Of a stretch of DNA of 64,000 bases, positions 38,155 through 48,029 are shown one piece after another; position 1 is the stretch's first letter, and each line of letters starts with the position of its first letter. The stretch comes from Bordetella parapertussis (GTDB taxonomy: Bacteria > Pseudomonadota > Gammaproteobacteria > Burkholderiales > Burkholderiaceae_D): contig CAMBFZ010000015.1 in the NCBI GenBank assembly GCA_945866125.1, positions 36,330 to 100,329 on the forward strand. Direction: 5' to 3'. Below the pieces are notes generated by a model. That model had not been told where the DNA came from and did no database searches. It was given only the letters and a program-made list of their open reading frames with translations. The translations under genes were made by a program, and so were the position numbers.

Positions 38155-38577
38155 ATGGCACACACAATTCACGTTGACGTGGTCTCTGCCGAAGAGCAAA
38201 TCTTCTCTGGCGAAGCCGAATTTGTCGCCTTGCCTGGCGAAGCGGGTGAGCTCGGTATTTACCCGAAACATACGCCGCTCATCACCCGTATTAAGCCTGG
38301 CGCTGTGCGCATCAAAGTTGTCGGTCAGGCCGAAGAAGAATTTGTTTTCGTGGCCGGTGGATTATTGGAAGTTCAGCCCAAAACCGTGACGGTGTTGGCT
38401 GATACGGCAATCCGTGGACGTGACCTCGATGAAGCAAAGGCAAATGAAGTGAAGAAGATGGCTTCGGAAGCACTTGCTAACCGTACTTCTGATATTGATT
38501 ATGCTGTTGCGCAGACCGAGTTATCGATCGCCGTAGCGCAGCTTGCTGCGTTGGCAAAATACCGTCACAAGCGCTAG
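38155..38577 (+). CDS. atpC: F1Fo ATP synthase subunit epsilon
   Basis: A 140-aa regulatory subunit with an N-terminal beta domain (HVDVVSAEEQIFSGEAEF, GELGIYPKHTPLITRI) and two C-terminal helices. It is the last gene of the operon; a strong two-way terminator lies 50 bp further on. Confidence 0.97.
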   Translation: MAHTIHVDVVSAEEQIFSGEAEFVALPGEAGELGIYPKHTPLITRIKPGAVRIKVVGQAEEEFVFVAGGLLEVQPKTVTVLADTAIRGRDLDEAKANEVKKMASEALANRTSDIDYAVAQTELSIAVAQLAALAKYRHKR

Positions 38578-38627
38578 CAGACAATACGAATGACATTGCA
38601 GAGAACCACTCTCCAGTAAATCAACGA

Positions 38628-38659
38628 ACAAAAAAGGCAGCACAAGCTGCCTTTTTTGT
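38628..38659. terminator. Bidirectional terminator between atpC and glpK
   Basis: A perfect stem, AAAAAAGGCAGC (38630-38641) with GCTGCCTTTTTT (38646-38657), loop ACAA, with T-runs on both strands. It serves the atp operon rightward and glpK leftward. Confidence 0.92.
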
Positions 38660-38663
38660 CGTC

Positions 38664-40163
38664 TTAGTGATGGGCCCAATTTTTCGAGCGGCCGATCGCC
38701 GCCCCCCACACCGCAAGTTTTTCTTCTCGAACCGACGCTGACATCTCTGGCTCGAAGCGTCGCTCTAACTGCCATTGCGCGGCAATCTCTTCCTGCGTCG
38801 ACCAGAAGCCCACACCCAGTCCGGCAAGGTACGCAGCGCCCAGCGCGGTTGTTTCCGTCACCGCTGGACGTAACACGGGAACGCCAAGGATATCGGCCTG
38901 AAATTGCATAAGCAGATTATTGCGCGCTGCCCCACCATCTACCCGCAATTCCTTTAATGGAATCGTGGCATCTTTCTGCATGGCGGTAACTACATCGGCC
39001 GTCTGAAATGCAACACCCTCGAGGGCAGCCCGCGCAATATGGCCGGCGGTCGTGCCCCGCGTCAGACCAAGCAGCGTACCGCGTGCGTACGCATCCCAGT
39101 GCGGCGCACCAAGACCAGAAAATGCTGGCACAAAGCTCACCCCATCGCTATCGGTAACCTTGCTTGCCAACGCCTCCACTTCAGACGAGTCTCGAATAAT
39201 GCCCAGGCCATCACGCAGCCATTGAATGGTTGCGCCCCCCATGAAAACGCCACCTTCCAGCATATAGTCCGTGTTGGGCGATTTCGACAGGCCGGTGGTC
39301 CATCCCACCGTTGTGAGCAAATTATTATTTGACGACACCGCCTCGCCAGTATTCATGAGGATGAAGCAGCCGGTACCGTAGGTGCTTTTCACCATGCCGC
39401 GATGAAAGCAGGCCTGTCCGTAGGTTGCTGCCTGCTGGTCGCCTGCAATGCCGGCAATCGCAATAGGCGAGCCAAAAAATTGCGGGTCCGTATGTACCGC
39501 AATGCCGCTGCTAGGGACAACCTCCGGGAGAATGGCTCGGGGTATCTTCAGAATATTGAGCAGCTCATCGTCCCACTCCAGCGTATGAATATTAAACATC
39601 ATCGTGCGTGACGCATTGCTCGTGTCCGTCAAGTGCACGCCGGCGAGTTTGTACATCAACCAGGAATCAACTGTGCCGAAGGCAAGTTCGCCTCGCTCCG
39701 CCCGCGCGCGTGCCCCAGGCACATTGTCGAGAAGCCAGCGCAGCTTGGTACCAGAAAAATAGCCATCCATAATAAGGCCGGTCTTTTGTTGAAATAGAGC
39801 CCCGTAACCCTCGGTCCGCAGTGCGTCGCACAACTTGGCCGTCCGGCGGTCTTGCCAGACAATCGCGTTTGCCAGCGCTTCTCCTGTACTGCGGTCCCAT
39901 AGCACTGTCGTCTCGCGTTGATTCGTAATGCCGATTGCTGCGATATCGGCTGCAGTCACCCGCCGTTCACGCAGCACTCGTTGCGCTAGCGCGAGTTGAG
40001 AAGTCCAGATCTCTTCGGCGTTATGCTCAACCCAGCCGGGTTGAGGATAAATCTGTCGAAGTTCCTGCTGCGCGCTGCCACAAATACGCCCATCGCGGTC
40101 AAATAGGATCGCACGCGAGCTCGTGGTGCCTTGATCGAGTGCGAGAATAAATTGGGAAGACAT
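38664..40163 (-). CDS. glpK: Glycerol kinase
   Basis: A 499-aa FGGY-family kinase that makes glycerol 3-phosphate from glycerol and ATP. Motifs are LALDQGTTSSRAILFDRDG, GITNQRETTVLWDR, MKSTYGTGCF-like VKSTYGTGCFILMNTG, and ELRVDGGAARNNLLMQFQAD. Length is normal. It is the lone minus-strand gene in the core region, converging on the atp operon. No glpF or glpD is in the window. Confidence 0.97.
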   Translation of the reverse strand: MSSQFILALDQGTTSSRAILFDRDGRICGSAQQELRQIYPQPGWVEHNAEEIWTSQLALAQRVLRERRVTAADIAAIGITNQRETTVLWDRSTGEALANAIVWQDRRTAKLCDALRTEGYGALFQQKTGLIMDGYFSGTKLRWLLDNVPGARARAERGELAFGTVDSWLMYKLAGVHLTDTSNASRTMMFNIHTLEWDDELLNILKIPRAILPEVVPSSGIAVHTDPQFFGSPIAIAGIAGDQQAATYGQACFHRGMVKSTYGTGCFILMNTGEAVSSNNNLLTTVGWTTGLSKSPNTDYMLEGGVFMGGATIQWLRDGLGIIRDSSEVEALASKVTDSDGVSFVPAFSGLGAPHWDAYARGTLLGLTRGTTAGHIARAALEGVAFQTADVVTAMQKDATIPLKELRVDGGAARNNLLMQFQADILGVPVLRPAVTETTALGAAYLAGLGVGFWSTQEEIAAQWQLERRFEPEMSASVREEKLAVWGAAIGRSKNWAHH

Positions 40164-40461
40164 CAGGACCTTCTATAAAAATTGCGGGTCATTGCGCCAA
40201 CGTAAGCTGGCATCACCACGGATAAGCATAAATATTATATTTAACTACAGTCAGAATTTAGCGAAAATCCATGCCCTGCCATTATGGGTATTGCTCAGAC
40301 CCGGAGCAAGTTGCCCCATCGATCTTGGGTCAGCTTGCACTATTAGGCCGAACGAAAAGCGATGGAGGCCGCCCTAGCGGTGCGGGGTGATGATTTCCTG
40401 CCCGCATTTTTCTGTCTTTCGGTGATAATAACGGCTCCCAGGAACTGACCAGAGAATCCGG

Positions 40462-41544
40462 ATGCCGACTAAATTCGCACCCTTAAAAAATGATACCTTC
40501 TTGCGGGCGCTTTTGCGCCAGCCCACTGAATACGCGCCGCTGTGGCTAATGCGTCAAGCCGGCCGTTACCTGCCCGAGTACCGCGCCACGCGCAAGCAGG
40601 CCGGCTCGTTCATGGGATTGGCAACTAATCCCGACTACGCCACCGAAGTCACCTTGCAGCCGCTGGAACGCTACCCGCTTGATGCCGCTATCCTGTTTTC
40701 GGACATCCTCACCGTACCCGACGCAATGGGCTTGGGTCTGTCATTTGCCGAAGGCGAGGGCCCACGGTTTGCCCGTCCACTACGCGACGAAGCGGCAGTG
40801 CGTGCGCTGCGCGCCCCAGATCTGGCCAGTTTGCAATATGTGTTCGATGCCGTCAGTCAAATCCGCACGGCCCTAGATGGCCGCGTGCCACTGATCGGAT
40901 TTTCAGGCAGCCCTTGGACTCTTGCTTGTTACATGGTTGAAGGCGGCGGTTCTGACGATTTTCGCACCGTCAAGAGCATGTTGTATGACCGCCCTGACTT
41001 GATGCACCACATTTTGAAAATCAATGCGGCAGCGGTCGCCGCGTACTTAAACGCCCAGATTGACGCGGGTGCGCAAGCTGTGATGATTTTCGATACCTGG
41101 GGTGGCGCGCTGGCCGACGGTGTTTATCAGGCATTTTCGCTTGCATACATGCGCGAAGTGATCGGTCAGCTCAAGCGCGAGCACGACGGGGTACGCATTC
41201 CGTGCATCGTATTCACTAAAGGTGGCGGCTTATGGCTGGAAGAAATCGCCGATAGTGGGGCTGATGCCGTTGGTCTGGACTGGACCGTTAACCTTGGCAA
41301 GGCGCGAGCCAAAGTCGGGCACAAGGTCGCGCTGCAGGGCAATCTTGATCCGAACGTGTTGTTTGCCAAGCCCGAGCAAATTCACGCCGAGGTTGAGCGT
41401 GTGCTGCAATCCTTCGGCAAACCTGCTGCCGGCGAGGGGCATGTGTTTAATCTCGGACATGGCATCTCACAATTCACGCCACCCGAGTCCGTCACCGCGT
41501 TGGTGGAGGCTGTCCACACGATTAGCCGTCGCCTGTACGCCTGA
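40462..41544 (+). CDS. hemE: Uroporphyrinogen decarboxylase
   Basis: A 360-aa haem-biosynthesis enzyme that removes four carboxyl groups from uroporphyrinogen III. The invariant N-terminal motif is PLWLMRQAGRYLPEYRATR, with ILFSDILTVPDAMGL and GFSGSPWTLACYMVEGGGS. A 298-bp gap separates it from glpK; no gene was seen there. Confidence 0.97.
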   Translation: MPTKFAPLKNDTFLRALLRQPTEYAPLWLMRQAGRYLPEYRATRKQAGSFMGLATNPDYATEVTLQPLERYPLDAAILFSDILTVPDAMGLGLSFAEGEGPRFARPLRDEAAVRALRAPDLASLQYVFDAVSQIRTALDGRVPLIGFSGSPWTLACYMVEGGGSDDFRTVKSMLYDRPDLMHHILKINAAAVAAYLNAQIDAGAQAVMIFDTWGGALADGVYQAFSLAYMREVIGQLKREHDGVRIPCIVFTKGGGLWLEEIADSGADAVGLDWTVNLGKARAKVGHKVALQGNLDPNVLFAKPEQIHAEVERVLQSFGKPAAGEGHVFNLGHGISQFTPPESVTALVEAVHTISRRLYA

Positions 41545-41601
41545 TTGATGCGATGTTCACCGAAACGCTCAAGTAGCGCGATTGTTAACTGATTATTTCA
41601 G

Positions 41602-42235
41602 TTATACACATTGTCGATTTCATTTCGTGGGACAGGTGGTGTCGGTGCAAAGAGACCGGGTTGCAAATAATAAATTTCTATAAGTAGTTGATTCGTAAAA
41701 AGAATACAAAGCCGCTGAAGGCAAAAACGAAGGTGTTTGGCGTTCAATAACAAAACAGTTTTGATAACGATGACAGGATTTGTGCACAAAGATATCCACA
41801 GGATCACCGTGCGAGATGAAAACTGCTGTAAAAACCGGCACTTATTGAAATTTCGGAAGTGTTACATGAACTTTCTCTATTGCTTAATAAGTATCGCTGT
41901 CGGATTACGGAAGAGGAAAATGCTCGTTTACTCACCTTGTTTAGTCGCCGATAAAACATGTTTAGACTAAAAAGAGGCCATAGAAATTTCTGCTGCGCAA
42001 GCTTTTTTCCCTAATAAAACCCTCACTTATTCACAAAAATTAAACCGGGCAAGTCAAGCAAAATTTAAATCAAAAATATTTTTTCCTTTCCGGCAAAATC
42101 TCCTAAGTCATTGATTTTAGGGCACTTAAATCTCTGCATTTTGATTGGGCAAATTGTCGGACCCCGCGTGGCGTCAGGGTTTTGGCGTGTCAAGGCCCAC
42201 TTGTACACAAAGTTATCCACAAATTTTGTGGATAG
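41602..42235. other. AT-rich gene-free gap with DnaA-box-like sites
   Basis: The 750-bp gap between hemE and priA has no convincing gene. It contains TTATACACA (41602-41610), ATATCCACA (41792-41800), TTATTCACA (42027-42035), TTGTACACA (42201-42209), TTATCCACA (42213-42221) and, inverted, TGTGGATAG (42227-42235). The last two form a near-palindrome around AATTT. An A/T-only run is at 42061-42082. This is origin-like, but the flanking genes all read rightward, so the atp operon would face a leftward fork. It may instead be a DnaA-regulatory site. Confidence 0.45.
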
Positions 42236-42294
42236 TTCAAAAACACCTTGTGAAACCAAGGCTTAGCAAAACTCCTAAGGATTTACATTAAGTT

Positions 42295-44334
42295 GTGCAT
42301 TGCCGAATCTTACAGATTGCGCTGGATACCCCTCTTGACACCACGTTTGATTATCAGTGGATAAGTCCAGCTGAGGGGGCGCCTTTGCCTCAGGTTGGTC
42401 AGTTTGCGTTGGTGCCTTTTGGCCGGCGCGAGGTGGTTGGCCTGATATTGGCAGTGAAAGAAGACAGCGCCGTTCCTGCTGACAAGATTCGCGACGTCAT
42501 TGCGGTGCGCAGTCAACTCACGCCGCTCTCGCCGGCGTGGCTTGCGTTGTGCGAATTCGCCGCCGATTATTACCAACGGCCGGTCGGGGAGGTCGTGATT
42601 CCCTGTAGCCCAAAAAACCTGCGGGCGCTCACTAATCTGGCCTTGGACAAGGCATTGAAAAAAATCGCCCGGCCAGCGCCGCTCTCCGAGACGCCCGCCT
42701 CGCCCCGACCTCCCCTGCATCCCGAGCAGGAGCTAGCGGTGGCTACCCTGGCGGCTGACACCGGTTTCACCGTGAGTTTACTGTTCGGCGTGACTGGAAG
42801 CGGTAAAACGGAAGTGTATTTGCAGGCTGCCGAGCGACTGTTGAAGCGGGCCAGTGCCAAGGGCGAGCCGGCACAGATCCTGATTCTGGTGCCGGAAATT
42901 AATCTCACGCCGCAGCTTGAATACAATGTCCGCGCCCGCTTTCCGCAGCTGCATGTCGCTACCTTGCACAGCCAACTGGCCGAGGGCGAGCGCTTGCGCA
43001 ACTGGTTGGCGGCGCATGCCGGCAGTGCTGCCATCGTACTCGGCACCCGGCTTGCCGTATTGGCTTCCATGCCGCACCTTAAGCTGATCGTCGTCGATGA
43101 AGAGCACGACCCGTCCTACAAACAGCAAGAGGGCTTGCGCTATTCGGCGCGGGATTTGGCTATATGGCGGGCCCATCAACTCGGAATTCCGGTGGTCCTT
43201 GGTTCGGCCACGCCCTCCATTGAGAGTTGGCAGCATGCCGCAACCGGGCGTTACCGCAAACTGGTTTTGAGCCAACGCGCCGCCAGCAACGCCCAATTGC
43301 CGCAAGTAAGCTTGATCGATATGGAGCGCCATAAAGCGCCCGATGGCTTGAGCACGCCACTGATTGACGCCATCAAATTGCGATTGCAAAAAGGCGAGCA
43401 ATCTTTGCTCTTCTTAAACCGGCGCGGGTATGCCCCGGTGATTCATTGTGACGCCTGCGGTTGGATTAGTAACTGTCGCCGATGTACGGCCTTTATGGTT
43501 TTGCATAAACCGGAACGTCGGCTGCGCTGTCATCATTGCAGCCTCGAGTTACGCATACCGGCAGCATGCCCAACTTGCGGCAACGTGGATTTACAGCCGA
43601 TGGGCCGCGGTACGCAGCGCGTCGAGGAAAACTTGCAGGCGATATTTCCAGGCGCCCGTGTACTGCGCATTGATGCCGACTCAACCCGAAAAAAAGGCAG
43701 CGCCCAGGCTGCGTTTGATTCGGTGCATCGTGGTGAGGTCGATATTTTGCTCGGAACACAAATGGTCGCCAAGGGCCACGACTTTCAGCGTCTCACTTTA
43801 GTCGGTGTGATCAACCCTGATACGGCCCTGTTTTCGCAAGACTATCGCGCAGGTGAGCGGCTCTTTGCGCAGCTGATGCAAGTAGCCGGTCGCGCTGGCC
43901 GCGCGGCGCAAAACGAGGGCGGCAATCCAAGCCAAGTTTTGATTCAGACACGCTATCCCACGCATCCTTTGTATCGTGCCTTGCTCGCGCATGACTACGC
44001 AGGTTTTGCCCAGACCACGCTCGAAGAACGACGCAGCGCCGGCTTGCCACCTTATATGTTTCAGGCCTTGCTGCGCGCCGAAGCGCGTGAATTGCAAAAG
44101 GCGATTATTTTTCTCGAGCAGGCGCGCGACTTGTCGCCCCACACAGGCATCACGATGAACGACCCGGTGCCGATGACGATCACGCGCGTAGCCGGCATGG
44201 AGCGTGCCCAATTATTGATTGAGTCAAACTCGCGCATGCATTTGCAGGCATTTCTGAAGCCGTGGCTTCAGGCACTGCGCGCACAAAAATCACGCATCCG
44301 CTGGTCACTCGAGGTCGACCCGGTCGATATCTGA
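42295..44334 (+). CDS. priA: Primosomal helicase PriA
   Basis: A 679-aa replication-restart helicase. Walker A is GVTGSGKTEV (about 165-174), DEAH-type box VVDEEHDPSYKQ, and the zinc domain CDACGWISNCRRC ... CHHCSLELRIPAACPTCGN holds the paired cysteines. Helicase motif V is LGTQMVAKGHDF. The start is GTG at 42295; a TAA two codons upstream in frame excludes a longer form. The stop region overlaps the convergent gene by 30 bp. Confidence 0.96.
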   Translation: MHCRILQIALDTPLDTTFDYQWISPAEGAPLPQVGQFALVPFGRREVVGLILAVKEDSAVPADKIRDVIAVRSQLTPLSPAWLALCEFAADYYQRPVGEVVIPCSPKNLRALTNLALDKALKKIARPAPLSETPASPRPPLHPEQELAVATLAADTGFTVSLLFGVTGSGKTEVYLQAAERLLKRASAKGEPAQILILVPEINLTPQLEYNVRARFPQLHVATLHSQLAEGERLRNWLAAHAGSAAIVLGTRLAVLASMPHLKLIVVDEEHDPSYKQQEGLRYSARDLAIWRAHQLGIPVVLGSATPSIESWQHAATGRYRKLVLSQRAASNAQLPQVSLIDMERHKAPDGLSTPLIDAIKLRLQKGEQSLLFLNRRGYAPVIHCDACGWISNCRRCTAFMVLHKPERRLRCHHCSLELRIPAACPTCGNVDLQPMGRGTQRVEENLQAIFPGARVLRIDADSTRKKGSAQAAFDSVHRGEVDILLGTQMVAKGHDFQRLTLVGVINPDTALFSQDYRAGERLFAQLMQVAGRAGRAAQNEGGNPSQVLIQTRYPTHPLYRALLAHDYAGFAQTTLEERRSAGLPPYMFQALLRAEARELQKAIIFLEQARDLSPHTGITMNDPVPMTITRVAGMERAQLLIESNSRMHLQAFLKPWLQALRAQKSRIRWSLEVDPVDI

Positions 44335-44754
44335 TTGGTGGAGACTCTCTTGTGGCAGGTCGACGAAGCGTGGTGGCACATCCGGATTAAAACCTTCCCA
44401 ATCACCGCGAACAATTTCACCTTCGCTCATCGCAATAGAACGCGCGCCTGCTTCGCTCAATAAGGCCGCCACTTTTTCTTGCGCACCAGAGTCAGGCGCG
44501 CTCACAGCCACCATCAATCCGGCGGGCCTTCCCGGCACCGTAATTTCGCTGGGTTTTTTACCCGTCGTACTTGTCTTACGCTGGCCGCCCGGTAAATTAC
44601 CATTGTGGGTGCTAGTCTGCCTGCTTGCAGGTTGACCCGTTGGACCAACATAAAAAGTACTAATCTGGTCTGCTGAAAATCCAGCATGCGCCAACGCTGC
44701 CACAGCGTGGTCAACCTCAGCTTGTTGTAAAAACCTGCCCGCAATAATCATCAT
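44305..44754 (-). CDS. Small hypothetical stress-type protein
   Basis: A 149-aa protein starting MMIIAGRFLQQAEVDHAVAALAHAGF, with excellent AGGAGG upstream. N- and C-terminal segments look like two halves of a small ferredoxin-like fold (VDHAVAALAHAGFSADQIS and EKVAALLSEAGARSIAMSEG), joined by a polar Gly/Thr/Ser-rich linker. This resembles proteins annotated as general-stress or permuted-flavin-like, but I do not assign a function. It overlaps the 3' end of priA convergently. Confidence 0.65.
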   Translation of the reverse strand: MMIIAGRFLQQAEVDHAVAALAHAGFSADQISTFYVGPTGQPASRQTSTHNGNLPGGQRKTSTTGKKPSEITVPGRPAGLMVAVSAPDSGAQEKVAALLSEAGARSIAMSEGEIVRGDWEGFNPDVPPRFVDLPQESLHQSDIDRVDLE

Positions 44755-44916
44755 GGCATCCTCCTTTTGGCCGCCGCGCATGCAGCCTAAAATTGGAGCG
44801 GTGGTCGGAAGGATTAGATCGGCAGAGCGTACACAAGAAGCTAAATTTGTGGATGAGGATCAGCCATCCATCTCGCGCATTGTCCGGGCACTGCGAGGGT
44901 CTTTATGCCGACAGCT

Positions 44917-45399
44917 TTATTGCAAAGGCGCGTCAAGCTGACCTTCGTCGGCCAGTTGACGGATCATGCGTATCGTATCGATGTCGGCCTCCAAATAAGC
45001 AGAACGACGAAACTCGTTATAAAACGCTTCTTCACTGCTTTCGGTGTCGCCGGTGTGGTCGTCATATTCAAAGCGTACAAACAGCGCACCTGGGCTTGGT
45101 TCTTCAATTGTCATCGTCAAGTCCGAAGCCGGGATATCGTTTTGCTGGGGCACGTGATAGTGCACCTTTTCCATCGACAAAAAATGGACCTGATCATGGA
45201 TCACCAGCGGACCGAACGCCAGCTCACGTGCCATACCTGTCACAGAGCGTTCAACGATAGTGCAGCGATCCAGTCCGATCACGAACAAGGTCGGTCGCTC
45301 GGCCCGCATCACCAACCCATGCCAGAGTTGGGCGCGACTTAAGGGTGCAATAAGCGGATTGCCGGGGACATTAATTTCAATCAGGTGCGCAAATTTCAT
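44917..45399 (-). CDS. SRPBCC-family protein (AtaL-like, DUF1857)
   Basis: A 160-aa soluble protein starting MKFAHLIEINVPGNPLIAPL, with SRAQLWHGLVMRAERP and a closing helix (YLEADIDTIRMIRQLADE). This is the pattern of DUF1857/AtaL-like START-fold proteins, which bind small hydrophobic ligands. Function unknown. The ATG at 45399 is used as it gives the family start; an earlier in-frame ATG at 45417 adds MFVFMP. Divergent from rep. Confidence 0.78.
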   Translation of the reverse strand: MKFAHLIEINVPGNPLIAPLSRAQLWHGLVMRAERPTLFVIGLDRCTIVERSVTGMARELAFGPLVIHDQVHFLSMEKVHYHVPQQNDIPASDLTMTIEEPSPGALFVRFEYDDHTGDTESSEEAFYNEFRRSAYLEADIDTIRMIRQLADEGQLDAPLQ

Positions 45400-45510
45400 C
45401 GGCATAAAAACAAACAAATCGGTGCAGTGACTTTACCATGCGTCCCCCGCATGCCGGGAGTTTCGATACAATGGCGCGCTTCCTTCATTTCATCCCGTCT
45501 ATCCTTCCTC

Positions 45511-47562
45511 ATGCAGTCCGGACTCAATACCCCACAGCGCGAAGCGGTGCAATACATGGACGGCCCCTGTCTGGTGTTGGCCGGTGCGGGCTCGGGCAAG
45601 ACGCGCGTCATTACGCAGAAAATCGCTTTCCTGATCGAATCCTGCGGCTACGAAGCCAAGCATATTGCTGCGCTTACTTTTACCAATAAAGCCGCGCTCG
45701 AAATGCGTGAGCGCATTGCCAAATTACTCAAAGAGCCCAAAGCGGCCAAGCAGCTTACTGTCTCCACGTTTCATTCGCTCGGTGTCCACATTTTACGGCG
45801 TGAGGCGGCGTCGCTCGGTCTCAAAGATCGCTTCTCCATCATGGACAGCGACGATTGCTTTTCTATCGTCCAGGACTTGTCTGCCACCACCGACAAAGCC
45901 GTCATACGGCGCATGCAAAACGCGATGTCTTTGTGGAAAAATACCTTGCAAACACCAGAGCAAGCCCTGCAGCATGCACAAGACGAAGAACAGGCGCAGG
46001 CCGCTCGCGTCTATCGCAATTACGTCGCGACGCTATCGAGCTATCAGGCCGTTGATTTCGATGATCTGATTCGTTTGCCGGTTGAGCTTTTTCGTCAGGA
46101 TGAATCAGCGCGTGAGCGCTGGCAGCGCAAGCTGCGCTACCTGCTGCTCGATGAATATCAGGACACCAATACCTGTCAATATGAGCTCGTCAAATTATTG
46201 GTCACCGGTTTGGGCAAAAAGCCCATGTTCACCGCCGTGGGCGATGATGATCAGGCGATCTATGCATGGCGTGGAGCGACAGTAGAAAATTTAAAGACCC
46301 TGCAGACTGATTTTTCGGACTTGAAACTCATCAAGCTTGAGCAAAATTATCGTTCCAGCACCCGCATTTTGCAGGCCGCGAATGCCGTCATCGCCAACAA
46401 CCCAAAGTTATTTGAAAAAGCGCTCTGGTCCGAGCATGGGCTGGGCGATCCGGTCAAAGTCATGGCAATGGAAGACGAAGAAGCCGAAGCCGATCAGGTA
46501 GTCATCATGCTGTCGGCGCATAAATTCGAGCGGCGCGCAAAATTTTCTGACTACGCAATTTTGTATCGGGGCAATCACCAAGCGCGTGTCTTTGAGAAAG
46601 CCTTGCGGCGCGAGCGCATCCCGTATGTGATGTCAGGCGGCCAGAGTTTTTTTGATCGCGCCGAAATCAAAGACATCATCAGCTACCTGCGTTTGGTTGC
46701 CAACGGCGACGACGACCCGGCTTTCATTCGTGCCGTCACGACACCCAAGCGCGGCATTGGGCAGGTCACGCTCGAAGCCTTGGGCAGTTTTGCCGGGCAG
46801 TGGCAGTGCTCCTTGTTTGAGGCCGTCGTCAAGGGCGGTATCGAAGCAAAATTAACCGACCGCCAACTGGGGCCCCTGCGCGAATTTTGTGATTTCATCA
46901 ACCAGCTTGAGGCCCGTGCTTCGCGTGTCGGCGCTGCCGGGAGCGGTGAAAATGCGGCGGCGGTGCTTGACGACATGATGAAAGAAATTAATTACGAAGC
47001 CTATCTGTATGACACCTTCGATGACGTGCAAGCCCAAAACAAATGGCAAAACGTGCTCGACTTCACCGGCTGGCTAAAAGAAAAAGGCACCGGCGGTCGC
47101 GAAGGCACCGATCCCGAAAAATCCTTGCTCGAGCTGACTCAGATGGTGGCCCTGATGAGCATGCTCGAAGGCCGTGATGAAGAGCCCGATGCAGTGCGTC
47201 TGTCGACGTTACACGCGGCCAAGGGACTTGAATTTGGCCATGTCTTTATGGTCGGTGTTGAAGAAGGCATCTTGCCGCACAAAGGTGACCCGGATGCACC
47301 CGCTGACAGCATTGCCACCCGCATCGAAGAAGAGCGGCGGCTGATGTACGTCGGCATTACGCGCGCGCAAAGAACCTTGCATCTAAGCTGGTGTAAAAAG
47401 CGTAAACGCGCTCGTGACAGCGTACCGTGCGAAGTATCGCGCTTCGTCAAAGAGATGTGCCTCGATCAAGATGAGGCCTCACCGGCGGAGATCGATGCGC
47501 AGACGCCGCAAAATCGGCTGGCGAATTTGAAGGCCTTGCTGCAAAAACCAAAAGCAGCCTAA
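45511..47562 (+). CDS. rep: ATP-dependent DNA helicase Rep
   Basis: A 683-aa superfamily-1 3'-5' helicase. Walker A is CLVLAGAGSGKTRVITQKIA, motif II is LLLDEYQDTN, motif III GDDDQAIYAWRGA, and motif VI VGITRAQRTL. The stretch SCGYEAKHIAALTFTNKAA resembles E. coli Rep more than UvrD. The start ATG at 45511 fits the Rep N-terminus; upstream in-frame residues lie in the promoter area. Confidence 0.93.
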   Translation: MQSGLNTPQREAVQYMDGPCLVLAGAGSGKTRVITQKIAFLIESCGYEAKHIAALTFTNKAALEMRERIAKLLKEPKAAKQLTVSTFHSLGVHILRREAASLGLKDRFSIMDSDDCFSIVQDLSATTDKAVIRRMQNAMSLWKNTLQTPEQALQHAQDEEQAQAARVYRNYVATLSSYQAVDFDDLIRLPVELFRQDESARERWQRKLRYLLLDEYQDTNTCQYELVKLLVTGLGKKPMFTAVGDDDQAIYAWRGATVENLKTLQTDFSDLKLIKLEQNYRSSTRILQAANAVIANNPKLFEKALWSEHGLGDPVKVMAMEDEEAEADQVVIMLSAHKFERRAKFSDYAILYRGNHQARVFEKALRRERIPYVMSGGQSFFDRAEIKDIISYLRLVANGDDDPAFIRAVTTPKRGIGQVTLEALGSFAGQWQCSLFEAVVKGGIEAKLTDRQLGPLREFCDFINQLEARASRVGAAGSGENAAAVLDDMMKEINYEAYLYDTFDDVQAQNKWQNVLDFTGWLKEKGTGGREGTDPEKSLLELTQMVALMSMLEGRDEEPDAVRLSTLHAAKGLEFGHVFMVGVEEGILPHKGDPDAPADSIATRIEEERRLMYVGITRAQRTLHLSWCKKRKRARDSVPCEVSRFVKEMCLDQDEASPAEIDAQTPQNRLANLKALLQKPKAA

Positions 47563-47587
47563 GGCACGCCATTGGCGTGACAAAAAT

Positions 47588-47631
47588 CCTTTCTGTAGAA
47601 AGCAATTATGTTAGTATTTTCTACAGAAAGG
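47588..47631. promoter_or_regulatory. Inverted-repeat operator of the toxin-antitoxin pair
   Basis: CCTTTCTGTAGAAA (47588-47601) and its exact reverse complement TTTCTACAGAAAGG (47618-47631) face each other across 16 bp, ending 8 bp before the antitoxin start. A TAGTAT (47612-47617) between them may be the -10. This is the expected layout for autorepression by the Xre antitoxin. Confidence 0.75.
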
Positions 47632-47639
47632 GCGATTCT

Positions 47640-48029
47640 ATGCTTCCTGCTGCCATAAAAACACAAGGTTCCCGTGGATTTACGCAAACCAGCGCCGTGC
47701 TCACCAAGGCGGTGGCGCGTGCGGCGGAGCAGCTTGGCTTGAGCAAAAGTCTGCTCGCCAGACTGCTGGGTTTGAGTCCTGCCACCATCACCCGCATCTA
47801 CACAGGCGACTACCTGCTCGAACCCAGCCGCAAGGAATGGGAGTTCGGCTTGCTGCTGGTGCGTTTGTTTCGTTCGCTAGATTCGATTGTCGCAGACGAA
47901 GCTAGCGCACGGGCGTGGCTCGAGAGTCAGAACAGTGGCCTCAATGGTCGTCCGATCGATTTAATTACGCAAACCGAGGGCTTGGTCCGTGTCGTTCACT
48001 ACCTGGACGCCTCTCGCGCTGTTGTCTAG
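47640..48029 (+). CDS. Antitoxin of the Xre/MbcA/ParS type (DUF2384)
   Basis: A 129-aa protein. The N-terminal HTH (AAEQLGLSKSLLARLLGLSP) is followed by a toxin-binding domain with the DUF2384-like LLLVRLFRSLDSIVADEASA and ARAWLESQNSGLNGRPIDLI. It neutralises the RES toxin encoded next and probably represses the operon through the repeat at 47588-47631. An upstream in-frame start at 47577 lies within the operator and is rejected. It overlaps the toxin gene by 41 bp. Confidence 0.9.
   Translation: MLPAAIKTQGSRGFTQTSAVLTKAVARAAEQLGLSKSLLARLLGLSPATITRIYTGDYLLEPSRKEWEFGLLLVRLFRSLDSIVADEASARAWLESQNSGLNGRPIDLITQTEGLVRVVHYLDASRAVV

Noticed and set aside
44793..45342. Two long plus-strand frames in the DUF1857 region
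   Set aside because: They are antisense shadows of the minus-strand gene at 44917-45399, which has the better coding signs.
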